A DNA stretch of 50,751 nucleotides from an uncultured Ruminiclostridium sp. (GTDB lineage: Bacteria; Bacillota; Clostridia; Oscillospirales; Ruminococcaceae). A program made the translations under genes and the position numbers. This document shows, piece by piece, positions 32,875 to 41,733 of this stretch (its first letter is position 1; each line of letters starts with the position of its first letter). Where the stretch lies: NCBI GenBank assembly GCA_949878745.1, contig CATLBH010000018.1:1-50751 (forward strand), written 5' to 3'. Below the pieces are notes generated by a model. That model did not search any database. It was not told the origin of the DNA and was given only the letters and a program-made list of their open reading frames with translations.

Positions 32875-35800
32875 ATGGAATTAACCCAACAACAATCCAA
32901 CGCCATAAACTACCGCGATTCCGCCCCCGCCTGCGTTTCCGCCTCGGCGGGAAGCGGAAAAACCTTCGTATTGGTGGAGCATATAGCCAAGCTTATTTCC
33001 GACGAGAAAAATCCCGTTCCCGCCGACAGGCTGGCGGCGGTCACCTTTACTGAAAAAGCCGCCGCCGAGCTGAAGCAAAGGCTTTCCCAAAAGGTGGAGA
33101 CGCTTCTGAAAAGCGCCCCTCACAGCGATTTTCTGAGAGAACAGCTGGTAAGGCTTTCCTCCGCACGCATTTCCACCATAAGCAGCTTTTGTCTTTCTCT
33201 TGTGAGGGACAATATAAGACTTTTGCCGGATATAGACGAGGGTTTTAAAATATGCGACTCCACAAAAGCGGACATTCTCTCCGAAAAAGCGGAAGAAAAG
33301 GTGTTCGGGCACATATATGCCGAATATCCCGAGGAAAAGAGAAAAAACCTTTTTAAAAAACTGGGCAGAAAAGAAAATATAATTTTTTCCGTAAAAAAGC
33401 TTTACTCCTTTCTGTCCAACATTCCCGATCCCGACGACTGGAAAGCGGAACAGGAAAGCGTTTTCGGCGATACTGAAAAATACTTTGACAAATATGTTAA
33501 ACAATTTACCGATCCCGTTCCCGAGAATCTGAAAAGGCTGTCGGAGCTTTGCCGAAGCGCGGAAGAGCTGCTGCCCCCCGACAAGTCGGCTTCTGCCGAG
33601 AACTTCAGAAGCTTTTTCGGCTTTATCCTCGGCCGCGTTAACGCCGCCGAAGCCGCTCTGGAAAAAAAGGATTATAAGGAAGCCTATTCGGCGGTAAAGG
33701 AAGCCTATCCCGGAACCGCTCCCGCGGCGAGAAGCAAGACACTTAAGGAGCTGGGCTTTAAGGAAAAGAAGGAAGAGATTCTGGCTCTCTATGAAAAATG
33801 CGCCGAATGTCTTTCTTCTGCGGCCAATTACGAAAGCGACGCGGGGGAAATAAAGGCCGCATTCGAACTGCTTTGGGAGGTGAACGGGCTATACGGCGAA
33901 GAGTACGGAAAGCTTAAAAGGGCGGAGAACGTGCTGGATTTTTCCGACCTGGAAAAAAACGCCCTTATAGCAGTAAGAAAAGGCGGCGGAAAGGGAATGT
34001 TCGACTGTATAATCGTGGACGAGTTTCAAGACAGCAACGATATACAGTATGAAATATTCCGAAGCCTTTCCGGCGGAGAGAAAAATCTGTACTTCGTGGG
34101 GGACGTAAAACAATGCATTTACGCTTACCGCAGCGCCAACCCCCGAATTTTCGCGAGTCTTATAAAAAATCCTGCCTATAAAAGCCTTGAGCTGAACGCG
34201 AACTTTCGAAGCGGCGAAAACGTTATCGGCGCCGTTAACGCTCTTTTCGGCGGCGCCGGGCTTCCCGTCTCTTTTTCCGGGGGCAGTGTGTGGGAGAATA
34301 TGGAAGCGGGTCGCGGGATAAAAGCCGAGGAGAAAAACATTGCCGAATTCGTGACGATAAACGCCCTTCGGGGAGGAAAAAGCGAGCTTGACAAAAACCG
34401 CGAGGAAAAATACGTGGCTTCCCGCATACTTCAAATGATAAGCGAAGGCTTTACTCTGCACGAAAGAGGAAAAGGGGAAAGAAAATGCGGCTTCGGGGAC
34501 TTCGCGGTGCTTTTGCGCACCAATAACGACTGTGTGAATTTCCGAAAGGTTTTCGAGGAATACGGTATCCCCTGCGTTTCCGAGGGGGAGAAGCATTTTA
34601 CCGACCTAACCGAAACGGAGATAGCTTTGGCATTGGTCAGCGCGGTACTGCGCCCCAACAACGACGCCGAGACGGCGAAGGCTCTTATGTCCCCAATATA
34701 TGGCTTCACCCCGGAGGATATGGCCAAGCTGAAATTGGCGGACAAAAAGGCGGTAAGCCTTTACTCCAACATACCAAAGCTGACTTCCTCAAAGGATCAA
34801 CCCTTAGCCGAAAAGGCGGCGAAATTCGACTCGGATATGAAGCTTCTGCGAAAAACCGCCTCAAACACCGTGACCTACGACCTGCTCCAAAAAATTTACG
34901 AAATAACCATGCTGCCCTTGATTATGCGGGCAGGCTACAGCGGAAGGGAAAGAGAGGAAAACCTTAAACTGCTTCTTCACTACGCAAAAAGCAATCCCGT
35001 TCCCGCCGAATTTCTTTCCTATATGAAAAAAATCAGCAGAAGCAAGCTGGAGATGGAACAGGCGATAGTAAAGGAACGGGAAGAAAACTCGGTAAAGCTT
35101 ATGACCGTACATAAATCAAAGGGACTTCAATTTCCCGTGGTTTTCATTTCGGGAATCAATAAAAAGCCCAATAAAACCGATACCTATAAGGATTTTATTT
35201 TTGATCCCGAAAAAGGTCTCGGGGCGCTGGTGTGCGACTACGAGACGGGAATAAGAGCCGAAACCGCATCCCACCGCGCTCTTGAAAAGGATTACGCCGA
35301 CAAATCCCTGGGTGAAAGTCTTCGTCTTTTTTATGTGGCACTGACAAGAGCGGAAGAAAAGCTTATAATCACCGCCGAAAACAAGCCGAAGGCGGATAAA
35401 AGCGCTGGGGAAAACGGCGTTGACGAAAGCTCCGACGTATTCGCGAGCCCCGAAAATTACTTTGCTTTTATGACGGAAAGGCTTCCCTTCACAAAGGAAA
35501 AAATAAAGACGTCAAGGATACTTACCGGCGAGGATACCGCCCCGTCGGCGGCGTTTGCGAAGCCGTCCGCCGGGTCGGTTTTGCCCGACGTGGAGAGACT
35601 GAGAAAAAATCTTTTCTATAAATACCCTTATGAAAAAGCCACTTTGACCCCCGCCAAGTTCACCGCCACCGCCTTGGGCGTTTCTCCCGAAAGCGGCGGC
35701 ACGGGCGGAGAGGACAATCTTACTTCCGCCTTTTACGCGGGTACGCCCTTGTTTATGAAGGAGGGAGTGCCTATCGGCGGCAAAGAGCTGGGCGATATTT

Positions 35801-36264
35801 ATCACTGTGTTATGGAGCACATTGACTTTTCCGCTTCCGACGCGGAATCGGAGCTTAATCGTCTCCTGAGCGAAAAGGTGCTGACCGAAAAGGAAAAAAA
35901 CGCGGTCAGAGCTGCGGAAATACAGGGCTTTTTGGACAGTCCCCTCTGCCGCCGCGCCGCCGATTCGGGGAAAATCACAAGGGAATTCAAGCTCTTCACC
36001 ACCGTCAACGGAACGGGAGCGGAATCCCCCGAAAACGAGGATTTGTCCTTTATACAGGGTATAGCGGATATGTTTTTCGAGGAAGAGGACGGAATAGTTC
36101 TGATAGATTACAAAACCAACAAAGGGGTTACGGCGGGGGAGCTTAAGGAGAAATATAAAGGCCAGCTTATGATTTATAAAAAGGCTTTGGAGGAAATGCT
36201 GGGAAAGAGAGTGAAAGAGTGCTGGCTCTACGGTTTTTCGCTTATGTCGGGTATTTTGCTGTAA
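32875..36264 (+). CDS. addA: ATP-dependent helicase/nuclease subunit AddA
   Basis: AddA supplies the 3'-5' UvrD-type helicase and a second nuclease in AddAB. In the 1129-residue protein I see Walker A at 21-30 (VSASAGSGKT), motif Ia TFTEKAAAELKQRL, the Walker B block IIVDEFQDSNDIQYEIF, GDVKQCIYAYRSANPRIF, motif V KLMTVHKSKGLQFPVVF and motif VI LFYVALTRAEEKL. The C-terminal nuclease domain has GDIYHCVMEH, IQGIADMFF and VLIDYKTNKG. The ATG at 32875 has AAGGTG upstream. The intact nuclease motifs in both subunits suggest a full AddAB enzyme. Confidence 0.95.
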   Translation: MELTQQQSNAINYRDSAPACVSASAGSGKTFVLVEHIAKLISDEKNPVPADRLAAVTFTEKAAAELKQRLSQKVETLLKSAPHSDFLREQLVRLSSARISTISSFCLSLVRDNIRLLPDIDEGFKICDSTKADILSEKAEEKVFGHIYAEYPEEKRKNLFKKLGRKENIIFSVKKLYSFLSNIPDPDDWKAEQESVFGDTEKYFDKYVKQFTDPVPENLKRLSELCRSAEELLPPDKSASAENFRSFFGFILGRVNAAEAALEKKDYKEAYSAVKEAYPGTAPAARSKTLKELGFKEKKEEILALYEKCAECLSSAANYESDAGEIKAAFELLWEVNGLYGEEYGKLKRAENVLDFSDLEKNALIAVRKGGGKGMFDCIIVDEFQDSNDIQYEIFRSLSGGEKNLYFVGDVKQCIYAYRSANPRIFASLIKNPAYKSLELNANFRSGENVIGAVNALFGGAGLPVSFSGGSVWENMEAGRGIKAEEKNIAEFVTINALRGGKSELDKNREEKYVASRILQMISEGFTLHERGKGERKCGFGDFAVLLRTNNDCVNFRKVFEEYGIPCVSEGEKHFTDLTETEIALALVSAVLRPNNDAETAKALMSPIYGFTPEDMAKLKLADKKAVSLYSNIPKLTSSKDQPLAEKAAKFDSDMKLLRKTASNTVTYDLLQKIYEITMLPLIMRAGYSGREREENLKLLLHYAKSNPVPAEFLSYMKKISRSKLEMEQAIVKEREENSVKLMTVHKSKGLQFPVVFISGINKKPNKTDTYKDFIFDPEKGLGALVCDYETGIRAETASHRALEKDYADKSLGESLRLFYVALTRAEEKLIITAENKPKADKSAGENGVDESSDVFASPENYFAFMTERLPFTKEKIKTSRILTGEDTAPSAAFAKPSAGSVLPDVERLRKNLFYKYPYEKATLTPAKFTATALGVSPESGGTGGEDNLTSAFYAGTPLFMKEGVPIGGKELGDIYHCVMEHIDFSASDAESELNRLLSEKVLTEKEKNAVRAAEIQGFLDSPLCRRAADSGKITREFKLFTTVNGTGAESPENEDLSFIQGIADMFFEEEDGIVLIDYKTNKGVTAGELKEKYKGQLMIYKKALEEMLGKRVKECWLYGFSLMSGILL

Positions 36265-36382
36265 TAGCATTTTCAATAAGCGTGTTTAAAAAGTTGTTTG
36301 TCCAATAAAAATTTTGTTAAACCTTATAAAAAGTGAAACTTTTTATATTTAAAGACAGACTACTTAATGTACTGTATCCGGC

Positions 36383-36466
36383 GAAAAAATTGGCAAATTT
36401 TCCGTGAAAACGTACAATATATTGGGGAAAATGCCAATTGAATTTTGTAACCGTATAAGGTATAAT
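36383..36466 (+). promoter_or_regulatory. promoter of the second surface protein gene with inverted TTGGCA boxes
   Basis: TTGAAT (36438-36443) and TATAAT (36461-36466) are 17 bases apart. AATTGGCA (near 36388-36395) is repeated inverted as TGCCAATT (36432-36439), spanning the -35. The TGCCAATTGAATTTT block matches that over the -35 of the 14723-16693 gene. Confidence 0.65.
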
Positions 36467-36510
36467 AAAAAGTAAGCTTTTTGCTTATAAAAAAATTGGA
36501 GGAATTTTTC

Positions 36511-37338
36511 ATGAAAATGAAGAAAATTTTAGCCGGCGTAGCAGCTTCTGCTTTGGCTGTTACCGCTATGGCTGCAAGCGCAAGCGCGGTTAATATTGCC
36601 GATTACTATGAGACAAACGTTGAAGGCAACCACGGCGCTGCTTTGTATCTCATTGCCAACGACGGAAAGGCTCAGTGGGCTGTTGACGCGGGCGTTGACA
36701 TTACAACCGTTTGCGGCGTAAAGTTTTACGTTACGTTTGACGCTGCTGATGTTGCCGATGAGAACACTTGGCTCGGCGGCGCTGTAGTAGCAAACTCCCC
36801 TTCCACAGGCTGGAAGCAGGTTGAGTGGGGCAGAACCGGTAAGGAAATCACCGCCGACCTTGAAAACGGAACCGTTACATGGCAGAACGACGCTCCTATT
36901 TTCGCGGCAAGTGATGACTATGCTCAGCTTTGGCTTATTGACTGGTCAACAAAAAAATTGTCTGTTGATAACATTGAAGTTCTTGATAAAGACGGCAATG
37001 TAATTACCGGAAATGACGCTGCAGAAACTACCGAAGAAACAGAAGCTGCTACCGAGGCTGAAACAGAAGCCGCTACCGAGGCTGAAACAGAAGCCGCTAC
37101 CGAGGCTGAAACAGAGGCTGCTACCGAGGCTGAAACAGAGGCTGCTACCGAGGCTGAAACAGAGGCTGTTACCGAAGCTGCTCCCGCAGAGACTACTGCT
37201 GCTCCTAACGGTGATACCACCAACGCTCCCGCTACCGATAAGGGCAACGCCGACACAGGTATCGAAGGCGTAGCCGTTGTAGCCGCTATCGCGGTTCTCG
37301 CAGGCGGTGCGGTTGTTATCGCCAAGAAGAGAAAGTAA
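36511..37338 (+). CDS. secreted surface protein with TEAETEAA repeats and TG-hydrophobic-KKRK tail
   Basis: The 275-residue protein has a signal peptide (MKMKKILAGVAASALAVTAM, cleavage after ASA), a beta-rich domain (about 27-165) resembling a carbohydrate-binding-module-like fold only in general pattern, then an 8-residue repeat TEAETEAA five to six times. It ends in NADTGIEGVAVVAAIAVLAG and KKRK. The start at 36511 is chosen because GGAGGA lies seven bases upstream and the promoter TATAAT is at 36461; an earlier TTG is unlikely. It shares architecture and promoter box with the gene at 14723. The domain function is unknown. Confidence 0.82.
   Translation: MKMKKILAGVAASALAVTAMAASASAVNIADYYETNVEGNHGAALYLIANDGKAQWAVDAGVDITTVCGVKFYVTFDAADVADENTWLGGAVVANSPSTGWKQVEWGRTGKEITADLENGTVTWQNDAPIFAASDDYAQLWLIDWSTKKLSVDNIEVLDKDGNVITGNDAAETTEETEAATEAETEAATEAETEAATEAETEAATEAETEAATEAETEAVTEAAPAETTAAPNGDTTNAPATDKGNADTGIEGVAVVAAIAVLAGGAVVIAKKRK
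37040..37175 (+). repeat. 24-bp coding tandem repeat (TEAETEAA) in the surface protein gene
   Basis: Five to six near-identical 24-base units encode alternating Thr/Glu/Ala residues. Copies differ only at synonymous positions (GCC/GCT, GAA/GAG), pointing to recent expansion. Confidence 0.85.
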
Positions 37339-37355
37339 TCTTTCTTAATATCAAC

Positions 37356-37386
37356 AAAAAAGAAGCTCGTGACGGGCTTCTTTTTT
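37356..37386 (+). terminator. terminator of the second surface protein gene
   Basis: AAAAAAGAAGC (37356-37366) pairs with GCTTCTTTTTT (37376-37386). Confidence 0.85.
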
Positions 37387-37400
37387 ATTAGCAGTTTTAT

Positions 37401-37450
37401 ACTAATCTTTGGTCAGATTATAGACAAAAAAATGTTGACCAAAGATTAGT
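37401..37450. repeat. dispersed palindrome, copy 5
   Basis: ACTAATCTTTGGTCA (37401-37415) pairs with TGACCAAAGATTAGT (37436-37450) around GATTATAGACAAAAAAATGT, the same orientation as copy 3. Confidence 0.9.
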
Positions 37451-37460
37451 GTTTCGGGTG

Positions 37461-37509
37461 TAATCTTTAATCATATTTCCGACTTCGTCTACAATATGAT
37501 TAAAGATTA
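37461..37509. repeat. dispersed palindrome, copy 6 (compensated stem variant)
   Basis: TAATCTTTAATCATAT (37461-37476) pairs perfectly with ATATGATTAAAGATTA (37494-37509). Compared with copy 5, GGTC in the left arm is AATC and GACC in the right arm is GATT, so both arms changed together. The loop keeps GTCTACAAT. Confidence 0.8.
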
Positions 37510-37541
37510 GTATTACGTCGATTTATGATAATCGGTAACAA

Positions 37542-37582
37542 AAAAATCGCACGGAACAAAAATATGTTTCTGTGCGATTTTT
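37542..37582 (-). terminator. terminator of the DHH phosphoesterase gene (bidirectional)
   Basis: AAAAATCGCACGGAAC (37542-37557) pairs with a T-ended inverted copy (37566-37582) with one mismatch. Confidence 0.85.
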
Positions 37583-37632
37583 AAATTTTATTTTGATTTT
37601 ACGCAGTAAATTTATCGTTTGATTATAATTCG

Positions 37633-38550
37633 TTAAACCTTATAATTAACAATTTCGTCAATAAGCTTAGGCAGTTTTTCCTCCATATCCTCATCCGAAA
37701 ATTGACAGGTACCCACCTTCCTGTGACCGCCTCCGCCGTATTTCAGCATAAGGCTGCCCACGTCCACGTTGGAGGTTTTGTTTATGATGCTGTACCCCAC
37801 CGCCGCGGAGCAGCCCTTGCCGCCTTTTCCGTTGACTATCCAGACGGAAATGTTCTGTTCGGGATAAAGGCTGTATATCATAAAGCGGTTTCCGGTATAT
37901 ATGGGATCCACGCCTCTGAGATCGGAGATAATAACGTCCTTTTCCACACGGGTATGAAGCTTCACCATTTCCTTGAACTTCTCAGCCTGTTCGTTATATA
38001 CCTCGATTCTTTCCTTAACGTCGGGCAGATTAAGTATCTCCTCGGTGCTCATGGTGCGGCAGGCGTCGATAAGCTCTTCCATAAGACGGTAATTGGGTAT
38101 GGTGAAATTTCTCCAACGCCCAAGGCCGGTACGGGGATCCATTAAAAAGCCCACCAAAATCCACCCCTTGGGGTTAAGCACCTCTTCCACCGTCAGATTG
38201 CCCGAATCCACCTTATCCACGGCCTCCATCATTTCGTCAAAATGGGAAAAACGTTCTTTTCCGCCGTAATAATCGTAAATTATTCTGGCGCAGGAGGGGG
38301 TAAGGCGGCTTTCACCCTTATACTTGCCCTCCAGCTCCAATCTTTCGTGTTCGCTTGAATGGTGGTCGAACCAAAGACCGCAGCCCTCCACGAACGGTAC
38401 GTTGGCAAGACAGTCGTTTTCGTTGACCGGCACCAATCCGTCCTGAAGATCCTTGGGGTGAGCGAATGTCCAACAGTCAATTACCCCTGCTTCCTTAAGC
38501 AGAGCGGCGCAGACCAATCCGTCGAAATCGGAACGGGTTACTAATCTCAT
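37633..38550 (-). CDS. DHH-family phosphoesterase, exopolyphosphatase-like
   Basis: The 305-residue protein has the DHH motif set: RSDFDGLVCAALL at the N-terminus (a DxD variant of HxNPDxDA), WFDHHSSEHERL near residue 65, and a C-terminal DHHA1-like YGGGGHRKVGTCQF. It differs from the NrnA at 1672 in lacking the HVNPDGDT start and probably acts on another substrate. Annotated relatives are called exopolyphosphatases, which is not tested for this type. The ATG at 38550 has AAAGGAG upstream. It is a single gene, convergent with the surface protein gene. Confidence 0.82.
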   Translation of the reverse strand: MRLVTRSDFDGLVCAALLKEAGVIDCWTFAHPKDLQDGLVPVNENDCLANVPFVEGCGLWFDHHSSEHERLELEGKYKGESRLTPSCARIIYDYYGGKERFSHFDEMMEAVDKVDSGNLTVEEVLNPKGWILVGFLMDPRTGLGRWRNFTIPNYRLMEELIDACRTMSTEEILNLPDVKERIEVYNEQAEKFKEMVKLHTRVEKDVIISDLRGVDPIYTGNRFMIYSLYPEQNISVWIVNGKGGKGCSAAVGYSIINKTSNVDVGSLMLKYGGGGHRKVGTCQFSDEDMEEKLPKLIDEIVNYKV

Positions 38551-38742
38551 GGTTTTTCTCCTTTATAAAACTTAATTTGAAAATCGCCTGAAAGGTATTG
38601 TACCAAAGCGATTTTTTGGATGTAAAAATTTGTAAAGTGCGTTACTTATAAGTATAGCATAATTTATTATGATTTTCAAGTGGCGCGAAAAATTTTTGAG
38701 TAAACCGATTCATAATCATATTGCTTGAGGACAAAATTTGCG

Positions 38743-38840
38743 TTAGGGAACCGCTGATAAAAGCGTATCGTAACACAATCAGCCGCGTGAGTACGCTGCT
38801 TCGAACAGGGCGATTTTTGTTTTAATCAGCGGTTCCTTAG
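38743..38840. mobile_element. MITE-like element, copy 1 (GGAACCGCTGAT ends)
   Basis: TTAGGGAACCGCTGATAAAA at the left and TTTAATCAGCGGTTCCTTAG at the right are inverted copies. The 98-base element is flanked by TTAG on both sides, possibly a target duplication. A longer relative with the same ends is at 49649-49815. Confidence 0.75.
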
Positions 38841-38890
38841 TAATACGAATTTGAATTGACAAAAAAATTAACAAAAATAATATTTAATTC

Positions 38891-38919
38891 TTTACATTTT
38901 CGACAAAATATGATATAAT
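38891..38919 (+). promoter_or_regulatory. sigma-A promoter of galU
   Basis: TTTACA (38891-38896) and TATAAT (38914-38919) with a 17-base spacer; a leader of about 105 bases follows. Confidence 0.8.
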
Positions 38920-39030
38920 GAATATAAATTTATGTTTGAACGCTAAAACCTTAACAAACGAAAAACGCGTTGTAATCGGGACGTACTTGTATTAAATTCA
39001 ACCTTAAGCATTGGGAAAGGACTTTAACAT

Positions 39031-39900
39031 ATGAAGGTTAAAAAAGCGGTTATATTGGCTGCTGGATATGGCACCCGAGTTCTCCCCGCCACAAAATCAA
39101 TACCTAAGGAAATGCTCACCATAGTGGACAAGCCCGCTATACATTATATTGTTGACGAAGTGTCAAGGGCAGGAATAAAGGATATTTTAATAGTAATAAG
39201 CCGCGGAAAAACGGCGGTTGAGGATTATTTCGACCGCTCCCCCGACCTGGAAAGACAATTGATAAATTCGGGGAAAAACGAGCTTTATCATCAGCTGGAG
39301 GGTATCTCGAGGCTGGCTAAGATACAGTTTGTCCGCCAGCAGGAAATGAAAGGCACCGGCGACGCGGTAATGTCGGCGAGAAGCTTCGTGGGAGACGAGC
39401 CGTTTGTGGTGCTTTACGGCGACGACGTAATAATAGGCGACGACCCCGCCACGGCGCAGGTCTGCCGCGCCTATGAGGAATACGGAAAAGGCGCCGTGGC
39501 AATGAAACAGGTGCCCAGCGAGCTTGTAATGCGATATTCGAGCCTTAAGGTAAAGCCCAAAAAGGACAACGTTTACGACGTGGACGATATGATAGAAAAG
39601 CCGGCGGCGGATCAGATGTTTTCCCACTTCTCGATCCTCGGAAGATGTGTTTTGCCGCCTCAAATCTTTGACATACTGGAAAAGCTTCCCACAGGAGCAA
39701 ACGGCGAGTATCAGCTTACCGATGCCATGAAGCGCCTTGCCGTGAGCGAGGGTATGTTGGGCGTGGACTTTACGGGTGTAAGATACGACATGGGAAATAA
39801 GCTGGGTATATTGAAGGCGGTTGTGGAAGTGGGGCTGAATCACCCCGAAATAGGCGGCGATTTCAAAGAATACCTTAAAGAAATAGCCAAAACGCTTTAA
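39031..39900 (+). CDS. galU: UTP-glucose-1-phosphate uridylyltransferase GalU
   Basis: GalU makes UDP-glucose from UTP and glucose 1-phosphate for glycolipids, exopolysaccharides and galactose use. The 289-residue length is normal. The nucleotide-binding N-terminus AVILAAGYGTRVLPATKSIPKEML and blocks QQEMKGTGDAV, YGDDVIIGD and IEKPAADQMFSHFSILGRCVL fit the family. The ATG at 39031 has AAAGGA upstream. It heads a run of four plus-strand genes with short gaps. The glucose 1-phosphate produced by the GH94 enzyme could feed it, although the two genes are not linked. Confidence 0.95.
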   Translation: MKVKKAVILAAGYGTRVLPATKSIPKEMLTIVDKPAIHYIVDEVSRAGIKDILIVISRGKTAVEDYFDRSPDLERQLINSGKNELYHQLEGISRLAKIQFVRQQEMKGTGDAVMSARSFVGDEPFVVLYGDDVIIGDDPATAQVCRAYEEYGKGAVAMKQVPSELVMRYSSLKVKPKKDNVYDVDDMIEKPAADQMFSHFSILGRCVLPPQIFDILEKLPTGANGEYQLTDAMKRLAVSEGMLGVDFTGVRYDMGNKLGILKAVVEVGLNHPEIGGDFKEYLKEIAKTL

Positions 39901-39919
39901 ACCTGCCGACTGATATACA

Positions 39920-40690
39920 ATGGCCAACTGGAATTTATGGCACGGCTGTCACAAATACAGCGAGGGCTGCAAAAACTGTTACGTTTACCGCATAGACAGC
40001 TCCCACGGAAGAGAGGACAGCTTTATCGTGCGAAAAACCTCGGACTTTGATCTCCCTTTGAGAAAAAACAGGTACGGGGAATATAAGCTTGCTCCAGAAA
40101 ACGGAGTTGTATTCGCCTGTATGACAAGCGATTTCTTTATAGAAGACGCCGACTGTTGGCGGGACGAAGCGTGGAAAATCATGAAAGCCCGTCCCGATCT
40201 TCAGTTCTGTATTGCTACCAAAAGAATAAAGGAAGCCCGTGAAAGATTGCCCTCCGATTGGGGAAACGGCTATGACAATGTGGCCATCGCCTGTACAATG
40301 GAGAATCAGAGAGCGGTGGAAGAACGCCTTCCGATCCTTAAAAGCTTTCCCGTAAGGTATAAGCTGATTTTCTGTTCTCCCCTTCTGGAGAATTTACAGC
40401 TTTACGGTAGACTTTCCGGCATTGACACCGTAAGCGTCGGAGGGGAAAGCGGAAGCGAAGCCCGACCTTGTAACTGGGAGTGGGTGGAAAATATTTTCAG
40501 AGCCTGTAAAAACGACAATGTTCCCTTTCACTACCATCAGATCGGATCCAATTTTATAAAAGACGGAAAGGCATATCACGTTGCCCACAGCAAGCAGTTT
40601 GGCCAGGCGAAAAAAGCCCATAAGCTGCTGGAAGACAGTGTGCTCCAAAACAAAAACAATTCGGGAAATTCCTCCGAAAGAAAGGAATGA
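39920..40690 (+). CDS. DUF5131 family (phage Gp37/Gp68-like) protein with Cx6CxxC cluster
   Basis: The 256-residue protein starts NWNLWHGCHKYSEGCKNCYVY, with cysteines 10, 17 and 20 in a Cx6CxxC pattern that resembles a radical-SAM-type iron-sulfur site. Further blocks are VFACMTSDFFIEDADCWRDEAW, FCIATKRIKEA and SVGGESGSEARPCNWEWVENI. These identify the DUF5131 family, found in bacteria and phages, with no established function. Only a weak ribosome binding site is seen; the gene begins 19 bases after galU and overlaps the next gene by four bases (ATGA), so they are probably coupled. Confidence 0.8.
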   Translation: MANWNLWHGCHKYSEGCKNCYVYRIDSSHGREDSFIVRKTSDFDLPLRKNRYGEYKLAPENGVVFACMTSDFFIEDADCWRDEAWKIMKARPDLQFCIATKRIKEARERLPSDWGNGYDNVAIACTMENQRAVEERLPILKSFPVRYKLIFCSPLLENLQLYGRLSGIDTVSVGGESGSEARPCNWEWVENIFRACKNDNVPFHYHQIGSNFIKDGKAYHVAHSKQFGQAKKAHKLLEDSVLQNKNNSGNSSERKE

Positions 40691-41682
40691 TGATAAATTT
40701 GGAAATCAACGGATTGACTCAGGAAGAATTACAGGAATTATCGGATATAGACGGCTATGGAAAATGGCTTAAAATAGAACGCTACTACCCGGAAACAAGA
40801 TACATACCCGACGGCAGCAAGCTGAAAACGGGCGTTATCGCCATACCTCCGAGACCTCTGCCGTCCGTTTCGCCCTTAAGGCGGCTTTATATGATAACCT
40901 CGACGGACGGAAAAAAGCTTCTTATGAAAACCGACGATATATCCCATTTTGACCGGGAGGGAGAAATCGCCGAATTCGCCGACCGCGCCTTCGGGGAACA
41001 AGGGGTGTATGTTTCTTACCCCGTGGAGGTGGGACCCTACGCCGAAGAAACCAGGGTATACAGCATATATATATTTTTCGGCGGGGACAATCTGGCGAGA
41101 CAGCTTCCCGCAATTTATGTGCCGCAGCAGCATGAGCTGGGAATCGAGGCGGGAAAACAGCTGAAAAAATTTCACTTAATTACCCCTATCGGCGACGCGG
41201 CTCCGAGACAGCCGAGGGAAGATATTTTTCTTTTGCTGACTCAGTTGGAAGAAAAAGGCATAACATATCCCGGATTCAAAGAGGCGGCAAGCTTTATGAA
41301 GAAGCGCTTTGACATTGCCTCCGGACGCCCTGTTAACGCCCTTCACGGCGATTTTTCCGCCAACACTTTGTTTATAGACAAGGGGCTTAATGTGGGGATG
41401 CTTCCCCTTGAGGATCCCCACTGGGGCGACCCCATAAAGGATCTTATCTCTCTTCAGGACAGTTACAGTCTGCCGTTTATGAAAGGGGTACTTAAGGGGT
41501 TGTTTGACGGAGCGCCCCCGTCGGATTTCTTTGAGCTTCTGGCTTATTACGGAACCGAAAGAGCCCTGTCCGACATCAACGCTGCCTCTAACGAAGAAGA
41601 AAAGGCTGTTGCTATAATAAGAGCCCGCAAAATGGCCGCCGATCTGGATAATTATCAGACAGTTATGCCCGGTTGGTATTAA
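40687..41682 (+). CDS. aminoglycoside phosphotransferase-like (APH-fold) kinase
   Basis: The 331-residue protein has the APH/choline kinase catalytic loop HGDFSANTLF at 220-229 and a metal-binding-type block LEDPHWGDPIKDL at 241-253, the pattern of small-molecule kinases of this fold. The N-terminal half is divergent and holds the expected lysine region near KLLMKTDD. The substrate is unknown; nothing suggests antibiotic resistance. The ATG at 40687 overlaps the stop of the DUF5131 gene; the next in-frame ATG at 40690 is better spaced from AAAGG. The close coupling suggests a shared pathway. Confidence 0.72.
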   Translation: MMINLEINGLTQEELQELSDIDGYGKWLKIERYYPETRYIPDGSKLKTGVIAIPPRPLPSVSPLRRLYMITSTDGKKLLMKTDDISHFDREGEIAEFADRAFGEQGVYVSYPVEVGPYAEETRVYSIYIFFGGDNLARQLPAIYVPQQHELGIEAGKQLKKFHLITPIGDAAPRQPREDIFLLLTQLEEKGITYPGFKEAASFMKKRFDIASGRPVNALHGDFSANTLFIDKGLNVGMLPLEDPHWGDPIKDLISLQDSYSLPFMKGVLKGLFDGAPPSDFFELLAYYGTERALSDINAASNEEEKAVAIIRARKMAADLDNYQTVMPGWY

Positions 41683-41733
41683 GGCTACTGTCAACTGCTC
41701 CCCAAAATAATACGAAAAAGCGAAAGAATTTAT

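Larger units (their letters stand above)
37339..37632. other. gap with two terminators and a double palindrome
   Basis: The 294-base convergent gap holds a terminator for each neighbour, at 37356-37386 and 37542-37582. Between them lie two adjacent palindromes of the dispersed family (37401-37450 and 37461-37509). Nothing coding is seen. Confidence 0.85.
38551..39030. other. gap between the DHH gene and galU
   Basis: This holds a MITE-like element (38743-38840) and the galU promoter (38891-38919). The remainder is AT-rich with no open frame or structure I can name. Confidence 0.75.

Noticed and set aside
36481-36510. Upstream TTG start for the second surface protein
   Set aside because: It would place extra residues before a clean signal peptide; the ATG at 36511 has a GGAGGA site at proper spacing.
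40687-41682. Aminoglycoside resistance gene
   Set aside because: Only the general APH-fold catalytic loop is shared; the gene sits in a housekeeping context and diverges elsewhere.
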